From Nemertoderma westbladi (lineage: Eukaryota > Xenacoelomorpha > Nemertodermatida > Nemertodermatidae), in contig JAUCBJ010008813.1 in assembly GCA_032718475.1 (NCBI GenBank), positions 1 through 64,000 of the forward strand: DNA of 64,000 nucleotides, given 5' to 3'. Made by a program: the position numbers and the translations under genes. The notes beneath the pieces were generated by a model. The model had not been told where the DNA came from. It saw only the letters and a program-made list of their open reading frames with translations, and ran no database searches. Positions 33,175 through 42,556 of the stretch are shown here, in pieces (the stretch's first letter is position 1; each line of letters opens with the position of its first letter).

Positions 33175-34527
33175 GTGAATATGAATAACGAACTTGAAAC
33201 ATTCATGAGAGAACGAAGCTTGGGCGAGTTCATTCCTCGGATGGTAACCGACAAGATAAGCCCAGAAATTATATTACTACTAAATGATGTTGAACTGAAA
33301 CTTTACTTACCAGCATACGGCGACCGAGTTTCTGTAAAGGCATTTTGTAGGCAGATGAACGGTGCCAGTAGTTCTAATAATCCTAACCCAACCTCTGAAT
33401 CGAACGCCGACTCTAATGGAAATACTGTATTGGATCGGATACGAAATAGGCTGGGAATAGCTAAAGGTTCAAAACGAATCCGAGATCAGGATGTTAATAT
33501 GAAAGGTACATATGCTAAGAAATCTTGCTCGAGGTTGGAGCTTGGTTGGCTTCACTACCGATCTGAGGATCGAGGTTTTGTTCAAGTGCGGCAGAAGTCT
33601 GGGGGTGGAATACGCCATCTGACTGAAGATAAGAAAACGACATTGCGAGAAATTTTAGATAAGGGGGTGGCTCTATTTTTCGTTGGGGGGATTTCGTCTT
33701 GGGGTGCTTTAGCGGACATGGATGTTGATATCCGAGATTTTAAAGGGTCGGTTTTTACTAATCTTTCTGTTAGTTGGAGAATTTTATGAAGAAACAAAGC
33801 TAGGTATACTTCGATTAATTGGTTCAAAATTAAAATTAGAAGTTTCCTCAGCCGATCCACCGGCTGAAATCTTGTCAACCTATCCAGATCCACATTCCGC
33901 TATCACGGAAGATCATCCTTCATCCATCTCTGAAGATCATCCTTCTGTCATCTTGGAAGTTCAGCCCTCTGTTAGATTCTCGGTCTCGGAAGATCGGCCT
34001 ACCGTCATGTCCGAAGATCCGCTTTCCTCTATCATCTCTAGGGATACGGCAGTTGAAAGTAACTTTGACGTCAACGATCAACTTGTTGTGAATACGCCGG
34101 ATTCACTCCATGGAATTTAATTAGTTTGGTAGAACAGCTTAACGAGGAGGGAAGAAACATCATCAACGTCGATAGAGAAGATGTTATGGTTGGAGCAATG
34201 CGGGGGTTTACTCGAAGTACCTTCAATCCCTGTTTACCCTTGGATGTACAGTTTAGTGACGAGGACGGAATGTATGCAGGGGGTCCTCGTAGGGAGTTCA
34301 TGCGACTCGCCATGCATGCTATTTCCAGAGCACCTTTGAAGGACCAGATACTGCTAAATGATTTGCTCTTGATTATAACAGTTAAATATTTAGACCAATT
34401 TGTTAGTGTCTATTTTTTTTTTGCAGGTGTAATTAACAACAAATATGTCATTATTGGCCGCATGATTGCATATATGATAGTCCATCGTGGCCCACTTCCC
34501 TTATTCTTTTCACCATTTACCGTTTAG
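33175..34527 (+). pseudogene. Transposon-borne SAM/HECT E3 ubiquitin-ligase-like gene, truncated
   Basis: The ATG at 33175 opens a 204-codon frame. Residues about 8-60 look like a SAM domain (F-M-R-E-R-S-L-G-E-F, then V-E-L-K-L-Y-L-P-A-Y-G-D-R). Residues about 120-195 match a module that precedes HECT in multicopy G2E3-like proteins of fish and marine invertebrates (E-L-G-W-L-H-Y, Q-V-R-Q-K-S-G-G-G-I-R-H-L-T, A-L-F-F-V-G-G). A +1 shift or intron near 33770 leads into a frame with repeated S-E-D-H-P-S-type motifs. After an acceptor-like TTTAATTAG (34124) comes the HECT N-lobe start: V-D-R-E-D-V-M-V-G-A-M-R-G-F and A-G-G-P-R-R-E-F-M-R-L-A. A probable intron ends at TTTTTTTTGCAG (about 34427), then H-R-G-P-L-P-L-F-F-S-P and a stop. 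The catalytic C-lobe cysteine is absent. Confidence 0.65.
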
Positions 34528-34539
34528 GCGAACAATACA

Positions 34540-34989
34540 TAATATTAGGTCGACCTCTTGGAACGTTGGGATTTCTTGAAGGACGAATAAGATGGTGGTT
34601 CCAAACTGTCTAGTTCGTTTTGAATTAGTGAAGTAAAACAGAACTGAACAACAGCCTTTGAAACAAAGTCTCCAGGGAGTTTACCTTCTGCCTGCAATTC
34701 TTTAAATAATTCTATCCAGAACTGTGCGTTATCCTTCCGAAGAACCCCCCACCAATCCAGCCCCCCACCTTCCCGATCCAGCCAATTGATTTTTAATAAA
34801 TTCTACAACTTCTTCCAATGGTGTATAATTTCGACGTTGTAATCCGAAATCTCTAAATAAACGTTTTAGTTGTCGCTCACCAATGTTTATCCCATCATGA
34901 TCATTGGCGAGTACAGACGAAATATCTTTATAAGGCATGCTAAGGTCAAAATACATTTTGAGAAGCGGCATTAACTGATCAGGCCACAT
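34540..34989 (-). pseudogene. Integrase-like DDE transposase with its catalytic core deleted
   Basis: Minus strand from 34989: M-W-P-D-Q-L-M-P-L-L-K-M-Y-F-D-L followed by a helix-turn-helix with R-Q-L-K-R-L-F-R-D-F-G-L-Q-R-R-N and E-E-V-V-E-F-I-K-N-Q-L-A-G-S-G. This is the N-terminus of an integrase-like transposase family repeated in fish and marine invertebrates. At about 34760 it jumps through a short G-rich stretch into R-K-D-N-A-Q-F-W-I-E-L-F-K, which in that family follows the catalytic core near the C-terminus. All DDE residues are therefore deleted. The gene points inward from the right end, opposite to the HECT gene. Confidence 0.65.
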
Positions 34990-35104
34990 AATGTCAAAAT
35001 GTGCTGGGCATGCAATAGTTCGCGTTGCTAAGTTGAATTACTGCGAATTCAATTAAGTGGCAAACCTCGAACTGTTGTCATACACGAAACATACAGGAAC
35101 AGAA

Positions 35105-35367
35105 CAGAAACGTAAGAACCACTGAGATACAATTCTAATTTCCCTCCAATTTAGTTGTCCTATGTTACTACAACCAATCAAACAACTACAAATTTGTAAT
35201 ATTAACGTAAATGGTCGTTGGAGGTAACATGAGGGCACGTGTTAGCTAACACGAGGGCTCGTGTTAGTAACACGATGGCTCGTGTTAGTAACACGAGGGC
35301 TCGTGTTAGTAACACGAGGGCTCGTGTTAGAAAAATGTTTTTCTCATGTCCCTTCCCGGGCTCCGTA
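35105..35367 (-). repeat. Right terminal inverted repeat with palindromic array
   Basis: About 115 bp of inner repeat (35105-35219), then five palindromic units (35225-35330; one with ACGTGT and one with CGATGG variants), then AAAAATGTTTTTCTCATGTC and CCTTCCCGGGCTCCGTA as the extreme end. It is immediately followed by CTAACC. Confidence 0.88.
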
Positions 35368-35373
35368 CTAACC

Positions 35374-36490
35374 GGACCAAAGTAGAAAGTTTTAGTTTAC
35401 CAAGCAGCCAAGTCAGCAAGTTGAAGTAGGCCTAACGACTATGGTAAAGTAGTTATAAACAAGTTGACAAGCAGAACAAACAAAATTCCGATATTTTTAT
35501 TTAATTTACCACTGATTTTTTTCATTATATTTCAAAATAAAATAAACGTTATGCATGTGGTGCTCTGGTTCCATATACAATTCGCCATCAATTATGTTCT
35601 GCGGCCGAAAAAATGCAAGTCAGAACAAAACTTTTGGTCCCGAGTACCACATTGCTAATATACAGTACTACCAAAGCGAATCAATTCCACGAACCATTTA
35701 GGGCTTAAATCTCGTCTGATCGATATATTTTGGAGATACTTCATTAATTTTAAACATTACACAATTGATAATTCTTGTAGCTGGACAGTGTATTGCAGCT
35801 ATGTCTTAATGAACTGTTGAAACACGATATATTTTGGAGATACTTCATTAATTTTAAACATTACTCAATTGATAATTCTTGTAGCTAGACAGTGTATTGC
35901 AGCTATGTCTTAATGATCTGTTGAAACAATAACTATCATCTTCGATGATAGATGATTTTGATTTATACCCATAGATAACGACGTATAATGCTTTTATTAA
36001 TACATATTTTATTTCACTTCACATCCACTCTGGCCCTTTTAATACGCATATATTTCATCTAAATTTAAATTTAATACGCATATATTTCATCTAAATTTAA
36101 ATTTAATACTCATATATTTATCTCATTCCATATGACATCTAGTCTGTCTCATAATTATTAGCAATGAAAAATAATTTTGCCAAAACCCATTAATGGAATA
36201 TTTATTATCTATTATATTTTTAAGTGTAACATTAAAATACAGTAATAATTTTAATTCGGTGTATTTTAATGTACTTTATTTATTGACTCACATTTTAAAA
36301 TACGTATGTTTATTTTTATGAGGGAACCCCATCATCATAATACTATAGTTAATTTGTCAGCATAAGTTATCTTTGTTCTAAGTTACAGAATGGTGTAAAT
36401 TTATATTAATAAATAATGATAATAATAATATTACATTAGTTATTATTTATAAATATAATGTAGAACTTCGATCTTGACGACTTTCAAACA
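35374..36490. other. AT-rich intergenic stretch with two short tandem duplications
   Basis: No gene is supported. A 104-bp unit beginning GATATATTTTGGAGATACTT is duplicated in tandem (35722-35825 and 35826-35929) with three or four differences. A 32-bp unit containing TTAATACGCATATATTTCAT is present three times (36038-36120). Confidence 0.7.
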
Positions 36491-36491
36491 G

Positions 36492-36544
36492 GTGTCGGAG
36501 CAGTTCCTACTGACTACTCCTCTTGTAACGAACGTAACAACTAA
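36492..36544 (+). pseudogene. Possible decayed copy of the terminal ShKT exon
   Basis: After TTTCAAACAG (acceptor-like) the sequence reads, just before a TAA, S-S-C-N-E-R-N-N. The true last ShKT exon ends T-S-C-N-K-C-N-N-stop. The nucleotide match TCTTGTAACGAACGTAACAA against TCCTGTAACAAGTGTAACAA is good over 20 bases, but upstream coding similarity is lost. It may be a dying paralogous exon or a coincidence. Confidence 0.3.
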
Positions 36545-36599
36545 AAAACAAATATATTGAATAACTTATTATTAATAGCTTATTTAAGGGAGTAAAGTG

Positions 36600-36700
36600 A
36601 ATCTTTGGGCCAAAACGTCCGACAAGCAAATCTTGTTTTTCACTCATTGGGCCGAAACGTCCTAGGCCAAAACGTCTTAGACCGAAACGTCTGTTACACG
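36600..36700. repeat. Four copies of GGCCRAAACGTC within 95 bp
   Basis: GGGCCAAAACGTCC, GGGCCGAAACGTCC, AGGCCAAAACGTCT and AGACCGAAACGTCT follow each other at irregular spacing (36607-36692). No gene is attached. It is probably an end region of a dispersed repeat. Confidence 0.6.
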
Positions 36701-36829
36701 GATTTTACCTCTACCCTGTGAAATGGGAAAAAAATGTAAATCAGTCCAATGGGAACCTGAGGTTGGTAGGGTGGCTGCAATGCGATTGCACAACGGTAGT
36801 ACCGGTAACTCTTCTATACTACTACTACT

Positions 36830-37215
36830 ACTACTAGGTCGAGCGAACTCGGACAGTGGAAATGAGATCCTTCCAGGCTTCCCGATTCTCCAACTACTAC
36901 TAGGTCGAGCGAACTCGGACAGTGGAAATGAGATCCTTCCAGGCTTCCCGATTCTCCATAGTTGTCGCAATTTCGTTTCTCCCAAGTTCAGTATCCCTTT
37001 CAAGATGATCTATATATGTTATGGCAGGTCGTCCACGACTACGCTTTCCATAAGTTGGTTGCCAGAAAAGTAGATCTGGTATGACCTCTTCTTTACTTCG
37101 CCAGCAGTGCCCACTGAATCTTAATCTGCGTTCACGGAGGGTGGTTGATACAGGTGGTATTGTACCATAAAGCTCGGCATTAAACTCTTCTATAACTATA
37201 CTAAACGGAAGGGGT
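36830..37215 (-). pseudogene. RTE-type LINE ORF, C-terminal fragment
   Basis: The minus strand encodes L-Y-G-T-I-P-P-V-S, R-E-R-R-L-R-F-S-G-H-C-W-R and K-R-S-R-G-R-P-A-I-T-Y-I-D, then W-K-D-L. These are the characteristic C-terminal motifs (RRLRFxGHxxR, GRP) of RTE-like ORFs. A 65-bp direct duplication (36837-36901 and 36902-36957, starting GGTCGAGCGAACTCGGACAG) with a CTA microsatellite interrupts the end. Confidence 0.7.
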
Positions 37216-38069
37216 GGAAGTGTAGTAAGGGAATTTGAGGGTCGGTCGTTTGGGGGGGGGAGGGGGGAGAACTGGATCCAATTCATTGACTTATCCACGA
37301 GGTATTTACTAGTTGGTTACTACTATATGGGACCAACTAGTAAACTTGTTAAAATAAATAAAACAATATATATACAGTAGGCAGTTCTGTTTATTCGCGA
37401 GACACGGCATACGTGTATAGTTGAAATTACAATTATTGCACTACTGATATTTAAATTACATGATATTAAATGCAACAAGGTTATTCTTATAATTATAATT
37501 AGTTTTATTATTTTTATACTCTTACCCAGTGCCATAGGGAAAAAAGGGAGGAAAGATAAATAATTACATGGGCAATATTACAATTTGATATACAGTACAG
37601 TAGTACATAAACTACATTCGCAGTGCCATAGCTCTAAATAAATACTGCAAGTTTTCTATCTTTTTTGGAGGTCACTCCCTAAATTTTTCCACTGCTTGGT
37701 TTGATAATAAGACGAAGGAATAAAGTCAACCCTGAAGGAGAGGAGTTTCGGACATTTTAAAAGTAAATGGAATTCATCTGTCCCATTGAAATTACATAAT
37801 TCATTGAATTCGTTAATTATTATTCTGATATTTAAGTCGATTTTCCCCTGGAGAGGGATGAGCGTCGAAATTAACCCCCATATCTGGCAGCCAAGACTAA
37901 AAAGGACTGATGGAAGAAATGGCGATCCTCTTGCATTATGAGTGCCATTGGTATCCCCACTTTAGAGCTACAAACTACAACTAGTTATTGAACTACAGTA
38001 CAATCTTTAGATTATATTACTCAACACGATTTGAAGCAGCTTCTCACATTGCTTAGATCTTCCATGATC
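37216..38069. other. Intergenic, nothing recognised
   Basis: AT-rich sequence. I see no gene, RNA or repeat worth naming except a G-rich tract (37250-37270). Confidence 0.5.
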
Positions 38070-38530
38070 GGTAAGGACCTAAGCAATGTGTTCTTCAGCG
38101 ACGAGGCAACTTTCCATATCAATCAAACCAAGTGAACCAAGTCAACAAGTGGAAATGTAGGATTTGTTGAAAGGAAAATCCTCACAAAATTTTAGAAAAG
38201 TTTAGGGAAAAAAAGCTCAAAGGTTATAGTGTGATCTGCGAAAAGGTCTCAAAAGGGTAATGGATGGGGCGATATGGTCCTGTAATGAGGACACCACGTA
38301 CCACGATCACCGTACCGGGGAATGACCCCTTTGGATTTTAGTCTTTGTGGGCTTGTGAAGAATCTAATATGCGCTCAGAATCTTCAAAATAGTAACTGAA
38401 GACGGAAATTTGAGATCCTTTAGTTCGTTGCCCCTAGATTACTTCACTAATTGCTTCAAGGAGATGCCCAGAAGACTGGATCACGTCCAGAATATTCGAG
38501 GTGTCACACTAAACTCTTTTTTTCTACTTA
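38070..38530 (+). pseudogene. Tc1/mariner-like transposase relic
   Basis: The + strand translates, with several stops, to N-V-F-F-S-D-E-A-T-F-H-I near 38095, then T-P-L-D-F-S-L-C-G-L-V-K-N-L near 38325-38365, and R-R-L-D-H-V-Q-N-I-R-G-V near 38470-38505. The order FSDEATFH, TPLDFxLWGxVKN, RLDxC matches the catalytic half of mariner/Tc1-type elements common in arthropod and marine genomes. It has at least six in-frame stops and is dead. Confidence 0.6.
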
Positions 38531-39544
38531 TATATATAAAACTCTATACTGTATTAATAAGGTAAACTGATGCAAAAAACATATTAGCAAATAAATTTTA
38601 TAATTTCCACTAATCTTAGCGGAGTTTTTTCTCATAATAATATTGAGATAGTTGTATTGAATTTAGGTGTGATTTATTTATATTTGTTAGTTTAAAAAGT
38701 TTATTTAATACTATTTAATATTACTATTAATATATTTTTTTATATTTGTTAGTTTGTTAGCTTGCTGTATTGTTTGCTCACCTGGAAACAAAATTTGTAA
38801 CTAAGTAAAAGTGCAAAGTTAAGTCAATCGATAGTCAGTGAACTTAAAGGTTTGTGAACTAAAGGCGCAATGGAAAGCTAACTGTGTAAGGATTCCTAAT
38901 TAAAGGTCGTAGGATTCCTTATAAGTAAAAATGTTTGTGTTTGAATTTGGTTGGAAAACACCTGAGATATGGAAATTCGCATAAAATTTGTTTTTCAATA
39001 AGTTAAGGGGGGGGGGGGGCTAATTGGCTAATTAGAAAAAATGGTAATATTTATCAAAATTCCATAAGATAACTTTTAAAGAGCTTCCAAAGTTCGTTCG
39101 GATGAGCCAAAAATGAAGAAATTTGGTTGAAAAATGACGGAGGAGTAGTAATTTGAAAATTAAAATTGTCATTCCGAGAAAATGCCCTTCAAAGTTTAAA
39201 CCGTCCCGCCAAAATTGGCTGTCTGTGTTCTGGTTGGTTAATTATTTCTGGCACGAAGGATGCACACCAACGAGCTAAAATGTTTATTACGGGGGTTGGT
39301 GGAATCTAGTCTATCTGTCTGTCTGTCGGTCTTCTGTCTTTCTTACAATTTGACGGACAGACCGTCATACGGAAAAACAGTGATAACTCGAGAACTGAAA
39401 TAGGTCTCACTAAGCGGTTTTCAAATTTGTAATCCTCATTAAATTCGGCTCTAGGTGAAATAAAGAAACAACCCCCCCCCCCCCCCCCCCCACTTAATAC
39501 GTGTTATACAGTATTGAGTTGGCCTAGAAAACATTCACTATTCA
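38531..39544. other. Intergenic, nothing recognised
   Basis: AT-rich sequence with a G run (39007-39019), a C run (39472-39491) and a short GTCT/CTGT microsatellite (39313-39340). No gene is supported. Confidence 0.5.
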
Positions 39545-39847
39545 CTTAACGACGTTGCAGCTACACAATTATATACAATGAAGTGCAAGGGAGCTTCTGC
39601 AACGAGTAGAACCTCTAGCTGTCTTGCAGCCACATTTAATTAATTCTTTGCACACTGATGCTGCTACATCCTCCGTTATCCACACAGGGCACCACCGTTC
39701 ATTGCACAATTCCCACCCCCATTGCTCAAGGATTGTCTGAATTATTTGTGGGAGCATTGGCCCCAATGCTTGCTTGGTAAATAGCTCGCTTGGTATGTTC
39801 AATGAAAGCATTCTTTGTGAGTGTGGAACTTTGTGGCATACTTTCAT
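39545..39847 (-). pseudogene. Fragment of a repeat-encoded protein with a CXC-type cysteine motif
   Basis: The minus strand reads V-P-H-S-Q-R-M-L-S-L-N-I-P-S-E, then W-G-W-E-L, P-V-W-I-T, and ends E-L-I-K-C-G-C-K-T-A...C-R-S-S-L-A-L-H-C-I-stop-L-C-S-C. The spacing C-x-C-K...C-x...L-x-C-x..L-C-x-C is the CXC-like tail seen in multicopy, probably transposon-derived proteins of marine invertebrates. It has one in-frame TAA and is fused at 39847 to an RTE fragment on the other strand. Confidence 0.5.
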
Positions 39848-39848
39848 T

Positions 39849-40077
39849 ATATATCGGATTCCTGATGAAATTATTGCAGCAATCAGATCAGTATACGATG
39901 GTTCGACGACAATTGTGTCTACTGTTGACGGTGACACAGAACCATTGAAATTGTTATGGGGAGTCCTTCAGGGAGACACACTTGCGCCATTATTGCTCAT
40001 AATTGTGGTTGACTATGTTCTACGCATGTCCTTAGATCATCATAATGATGATGGGGTGATGGTAGCTCCACCTAGTG
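39849..40077 (+). pseudogene. RTE-type LINE reverse transcriptase fragment, + orientation
   Basis: Reads I-P-D-E-I-I-A-A-I-R-S-V-Y-D-G-S-T-T and G-V-L-Q-G-D-T-L-A-P, the RT palm segment around the LQGDxLAP motif. It then stops in a scrambled junction. The same RT segment is present in reverse at 40114-40215, making an inverted repeat. Confidence 0.75.
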
Positions 40078-40443
40078 CCTTCCCAACACTTCAAATGATT
40101 CAGTGTCACCATGAATAGTGGACACAAATGTTGTCGAACCATCGTATACAGATCTGATTGCTGCAATAATTTCATCAGGAATCCCATATGATGAAAGTAT
40201 GCTGAACATACGTGAGCGAGAGACTGAATCAAAGGCCTTGAAGAAGTCAACAAAGATAACAGCCAGATGCCTGTCTTTCTTTTTTGATAACTCTTCAATT
40301 ATCCTTCTAAGTGCCAAAATGGGCTCCATGGTCTCACGACCTTTACGGAACCCATTCTGATTTCCACGGAGCAGTCTCTCAATGGGATCTCTGATGCGAT
40401 TTAATAGAATTCTATTGTACAGCTTTGCAGCAATCGAGATCAA
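40072..40443 (-). pseudogene. RTE-type LINE reverse transcriptase fragment, - orientation
   Basis: A 123-codon minus-strand frame with K-L-Y-N-R-I-L-L-N-R-I, Q-N-G-F-R-K-G-R-E-T and F-V-D-F-F-K-A-F-D-S-V, the first catalytic Asp region of RTE RT, and Y-G-I-P-D-E-I-I-A-A-I. It ends where the + orientation fragment begins, so the two are arranged head to head. Confidence 0.8.
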
Positions 40444-40737
40444 TGAGATTCACCGAAAAGAACCATAGAGTGTTAGCAGAGTGTTTGGAACTGGCACCAA
40501 CTGATTTGTTTTCATTTATTGTGGGACTCTTGTTGTTTACAGAACGTCGACAAGTTAACAATGTAACAAGATTACATTTAATAATTGGACAATGGCACCT
40601 TACATATTTTAAGACCCCATATATTTCTGTAAACCTCGCTTCTGCGCTCGCTCGTACAGCACTGTACAATAACAGCTCGCATTAAATCTATTTCTTGGAT
40701 ATTATCTATACCTTGGTTTTCTTTTAAATTCTTCCCG

Positions 40738-41452
40738 GATGTCTGCTGTCGGTTATCTGCTGTCGGTTGTCTGCTGTCGATTGTCTGCTGTCGGTTGTCT
40801 GCTGTCGGTTATCTGCTGTCGGTTATCTGCTGTCGGTTGTATGCTATCGATTGTCTGCTGTCTGCTGTCGGTTGTCTGCTGTCGATTGTCTGCAGTTGGT
40901 TGTCTGATGTCGGTTGTCTGCTGTCGGTTGTCTGCTGTCGGCTGTCGATTGTCTGCTGTCGGTTGTCTGCTGTCGGCTGTCGATTGTCTGCTGTCGGTTG
41001 TCTGCTGTCGGCTGTCGATTGTCTGCCGTCGGTTGTCTGCTGTTGGTTGTCTGCTGTCGATTGTCTGCTGTCGGTTGTCTGCTGTCGGTTGCCAGCTATC
41101 GGTTGCCTGCTGTCGGTTGTCTGCGGACTGCTCTCGGTTGTCAGCTGTCGGTTGCGTGCTGTCGATTGTCTGCTGTCGATTGTCTGCTGTCGGTTGTCTA
41201 CTGTCGATTGTCGGTGTCAGCTGTTGGTTGCCTGCTGTCGGTTGTCTGCTGTATGCTCTCGTTTATCTGCTGTCGGTTGTCAGCAGTCTGCTGTCGTTTA
41301 TCTGCTGTCGGTTGTCCGCTGTCGGTTGTCTGCTGTCGGTTGTCTGCTGTCGATTGTCTGCAGTCGGTTGTCTGATGTTGGTTGTCTGCTGTCGGTTGTC
41401 TGCTGTCGATTGTCTGCTGTCAGTTGTGCTGTCGGTTGTCTGCTGTCGGCGA
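40738..41452. repeat. 14-bp minisatellite, about 50 copies
   Basis: The unit is GTCTGCTGTCGGTT (14 bp) with frequent GTCGATT and TATCTGC variants and a few length changes. All three + frames are open for long stretches (up to 248 codons) only because the unit lacks stops. A short related block is at 5845-5962. Confidence 0.93.
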
Positions 41453-42403
41453 AACGTTTACACCCCTTACACCCTAACACTATAAATGGCATAATCAATT
41501 AATGTATAGGCCTACATTATATGTAAAATCACAACTATTTATGTTATTAGACTACTAGTAACTTGGACTGGCATAATTGGGGTACCGGTACTCCGGAAAA
41601 GATAACCTCGCACGTAACAGAATGCAGGAATGACGACCCAAATCTTATTTCAAACTGTCTTGCTTAACGAATATAACTCCAATATAATAAATTATATTAA
41701 ATATATTAGAATATAACGCCACGACTGTCGCTTATTCATATAAAATGGGGTTACAATAAGCAGACACATTGAATTCGGGGTTGAACCACCACTCATAACC
41801 TGCCAGCCTGCGGGTTTAACTTTTCATGTATTATTACCGGAATTCGAATTGGGAGCGATAAAGATTTATTGCATGGAGGGTGTATTGTCCACAAAAGGAT
41901 ATAGGCTACCGCTACCGTACAGAGTGCAGTACTGCTACTAACAGGACTACATACGCATACTGGTCGGGTACAATACAGTCCTGCAGACAGCCAGCAGTCA
42001 GGCAGTAGCGTTTAGTCTTCTTTGACACAAAAAACTGTTTCATGAACATTTTGTATGATCCCGCCAGAAATTTCCCATTATTTGTAAAGTAAGCAACCAG
42101 AGCCCAGAGCAATTGTAGCTAAGGGATTGGTTGTTTCCATGGTTCCATTTATTACTTATGGACAGCCCTGTTGGCCATAGTGGCAGCCATATTCCACCCG
42201 TGTTTTCCGTGTAACATAGCAAATTTTGTACATGTTTAGCTGCTATTCATGCCCGAAAAGTAGGCTTTCTATATTTGGAAACGAAGCAAAAATACTTGGT
42301 TGCACCTATGACGTCGTTTCAGCTTCACTTATGGGCTGCTTTTCAATAGAAATGGACTGATATTTACGTTTTCATGTGTATGTGTTCAGCACACGGCAGC
42401 ACA
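41453..42403 (+). promoter_or_regulatory. EPC upstream region and 5' UTR (extent unknown)
   Basis: No gene is seen here. It is the only sequence available for the EPC promoter and 5' UTR. No TATA box is convincing near the start codon. TGGCAGCCATATTCC at 42181-42195 resembles a YY1/Pho-type GCCAT core. Confidence 0.35.
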
Positions 42404-42556
42404 ATGAGTAAACTGTCGTTTCGTGCAAAGGCCTTGGACGCCCACAAGCAGATGCTGGTTTATCACCAGGACGAGGTGCCAGACCTAGCAGACCATGCAT
42501 CCGGGGCGCGTGCAGTCGCGAAAATCCCTTCTGGAATGGAAAAGGAAGAGGAAAGT
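42404..42556 (+). CDS. EPC: Enhancer of polycomb, coding exon 1
   Basis: The ATG at 42404 begins M-S-K-L-S-F-R-A-K-A-L-D, the invariant start of metazoan EPC1/EPC2. The exon codes 51 residues ending S-G-M-E-K-E-E-E-S and is cut in phase 0 by GTAAGT at 42557. The exon end after E-E-E-S is the same as I know for vertebrate EPC genes. EPC is the nuclear scaffold of the NuA4/TIP60 histone acetyltransferase; its N-terminal EPcA region binds the catalytic TIP60/ING module. The gene lies 13.8 kb after the ShKT gene on the same strand. Confidence 0.93.

Larger units (their letters stand above)
32574..35373. mobile_element. DNA transposon with palindromic terminal arrays, a HECT-ligase gene and a gutted transposase (IS3EU-like?)
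   Basis: The right end is complete: ...CCCGGGCTCCGTA to 35367, followed by CTAACC (35368-35373). Inside it lie five copies of a 21-bp palindromic unit (core ACACGAGGGCTCGTGT) and about 130 bp that match 32996-33110 in reverse. The left side has seven or eight copies of the same palindrome (32844-32998). Its outermost end (TACGGAGCCCGGGAAGGG) is found inverted at 32578-32631, followed by GGTTAG, the complement of CTAACC. A 6-bp duplication therefore brackets the element once this inversion is taken into account. Inside, a SAM/HECT-type gene (+) and a DDE transposase remnant (-) converge. From memory, 6-bp duplications and such an integrase-like transposase fit IS3EU; this needs checking. Confidence 0.8.

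Noticed and set aside
40739-41502. Overlapping 248- and 235-codon frames rich in Cys, Leu and Ser
   Set aside because: All frames of the 14-bp minisatellite are open; there is no independent coding signal.
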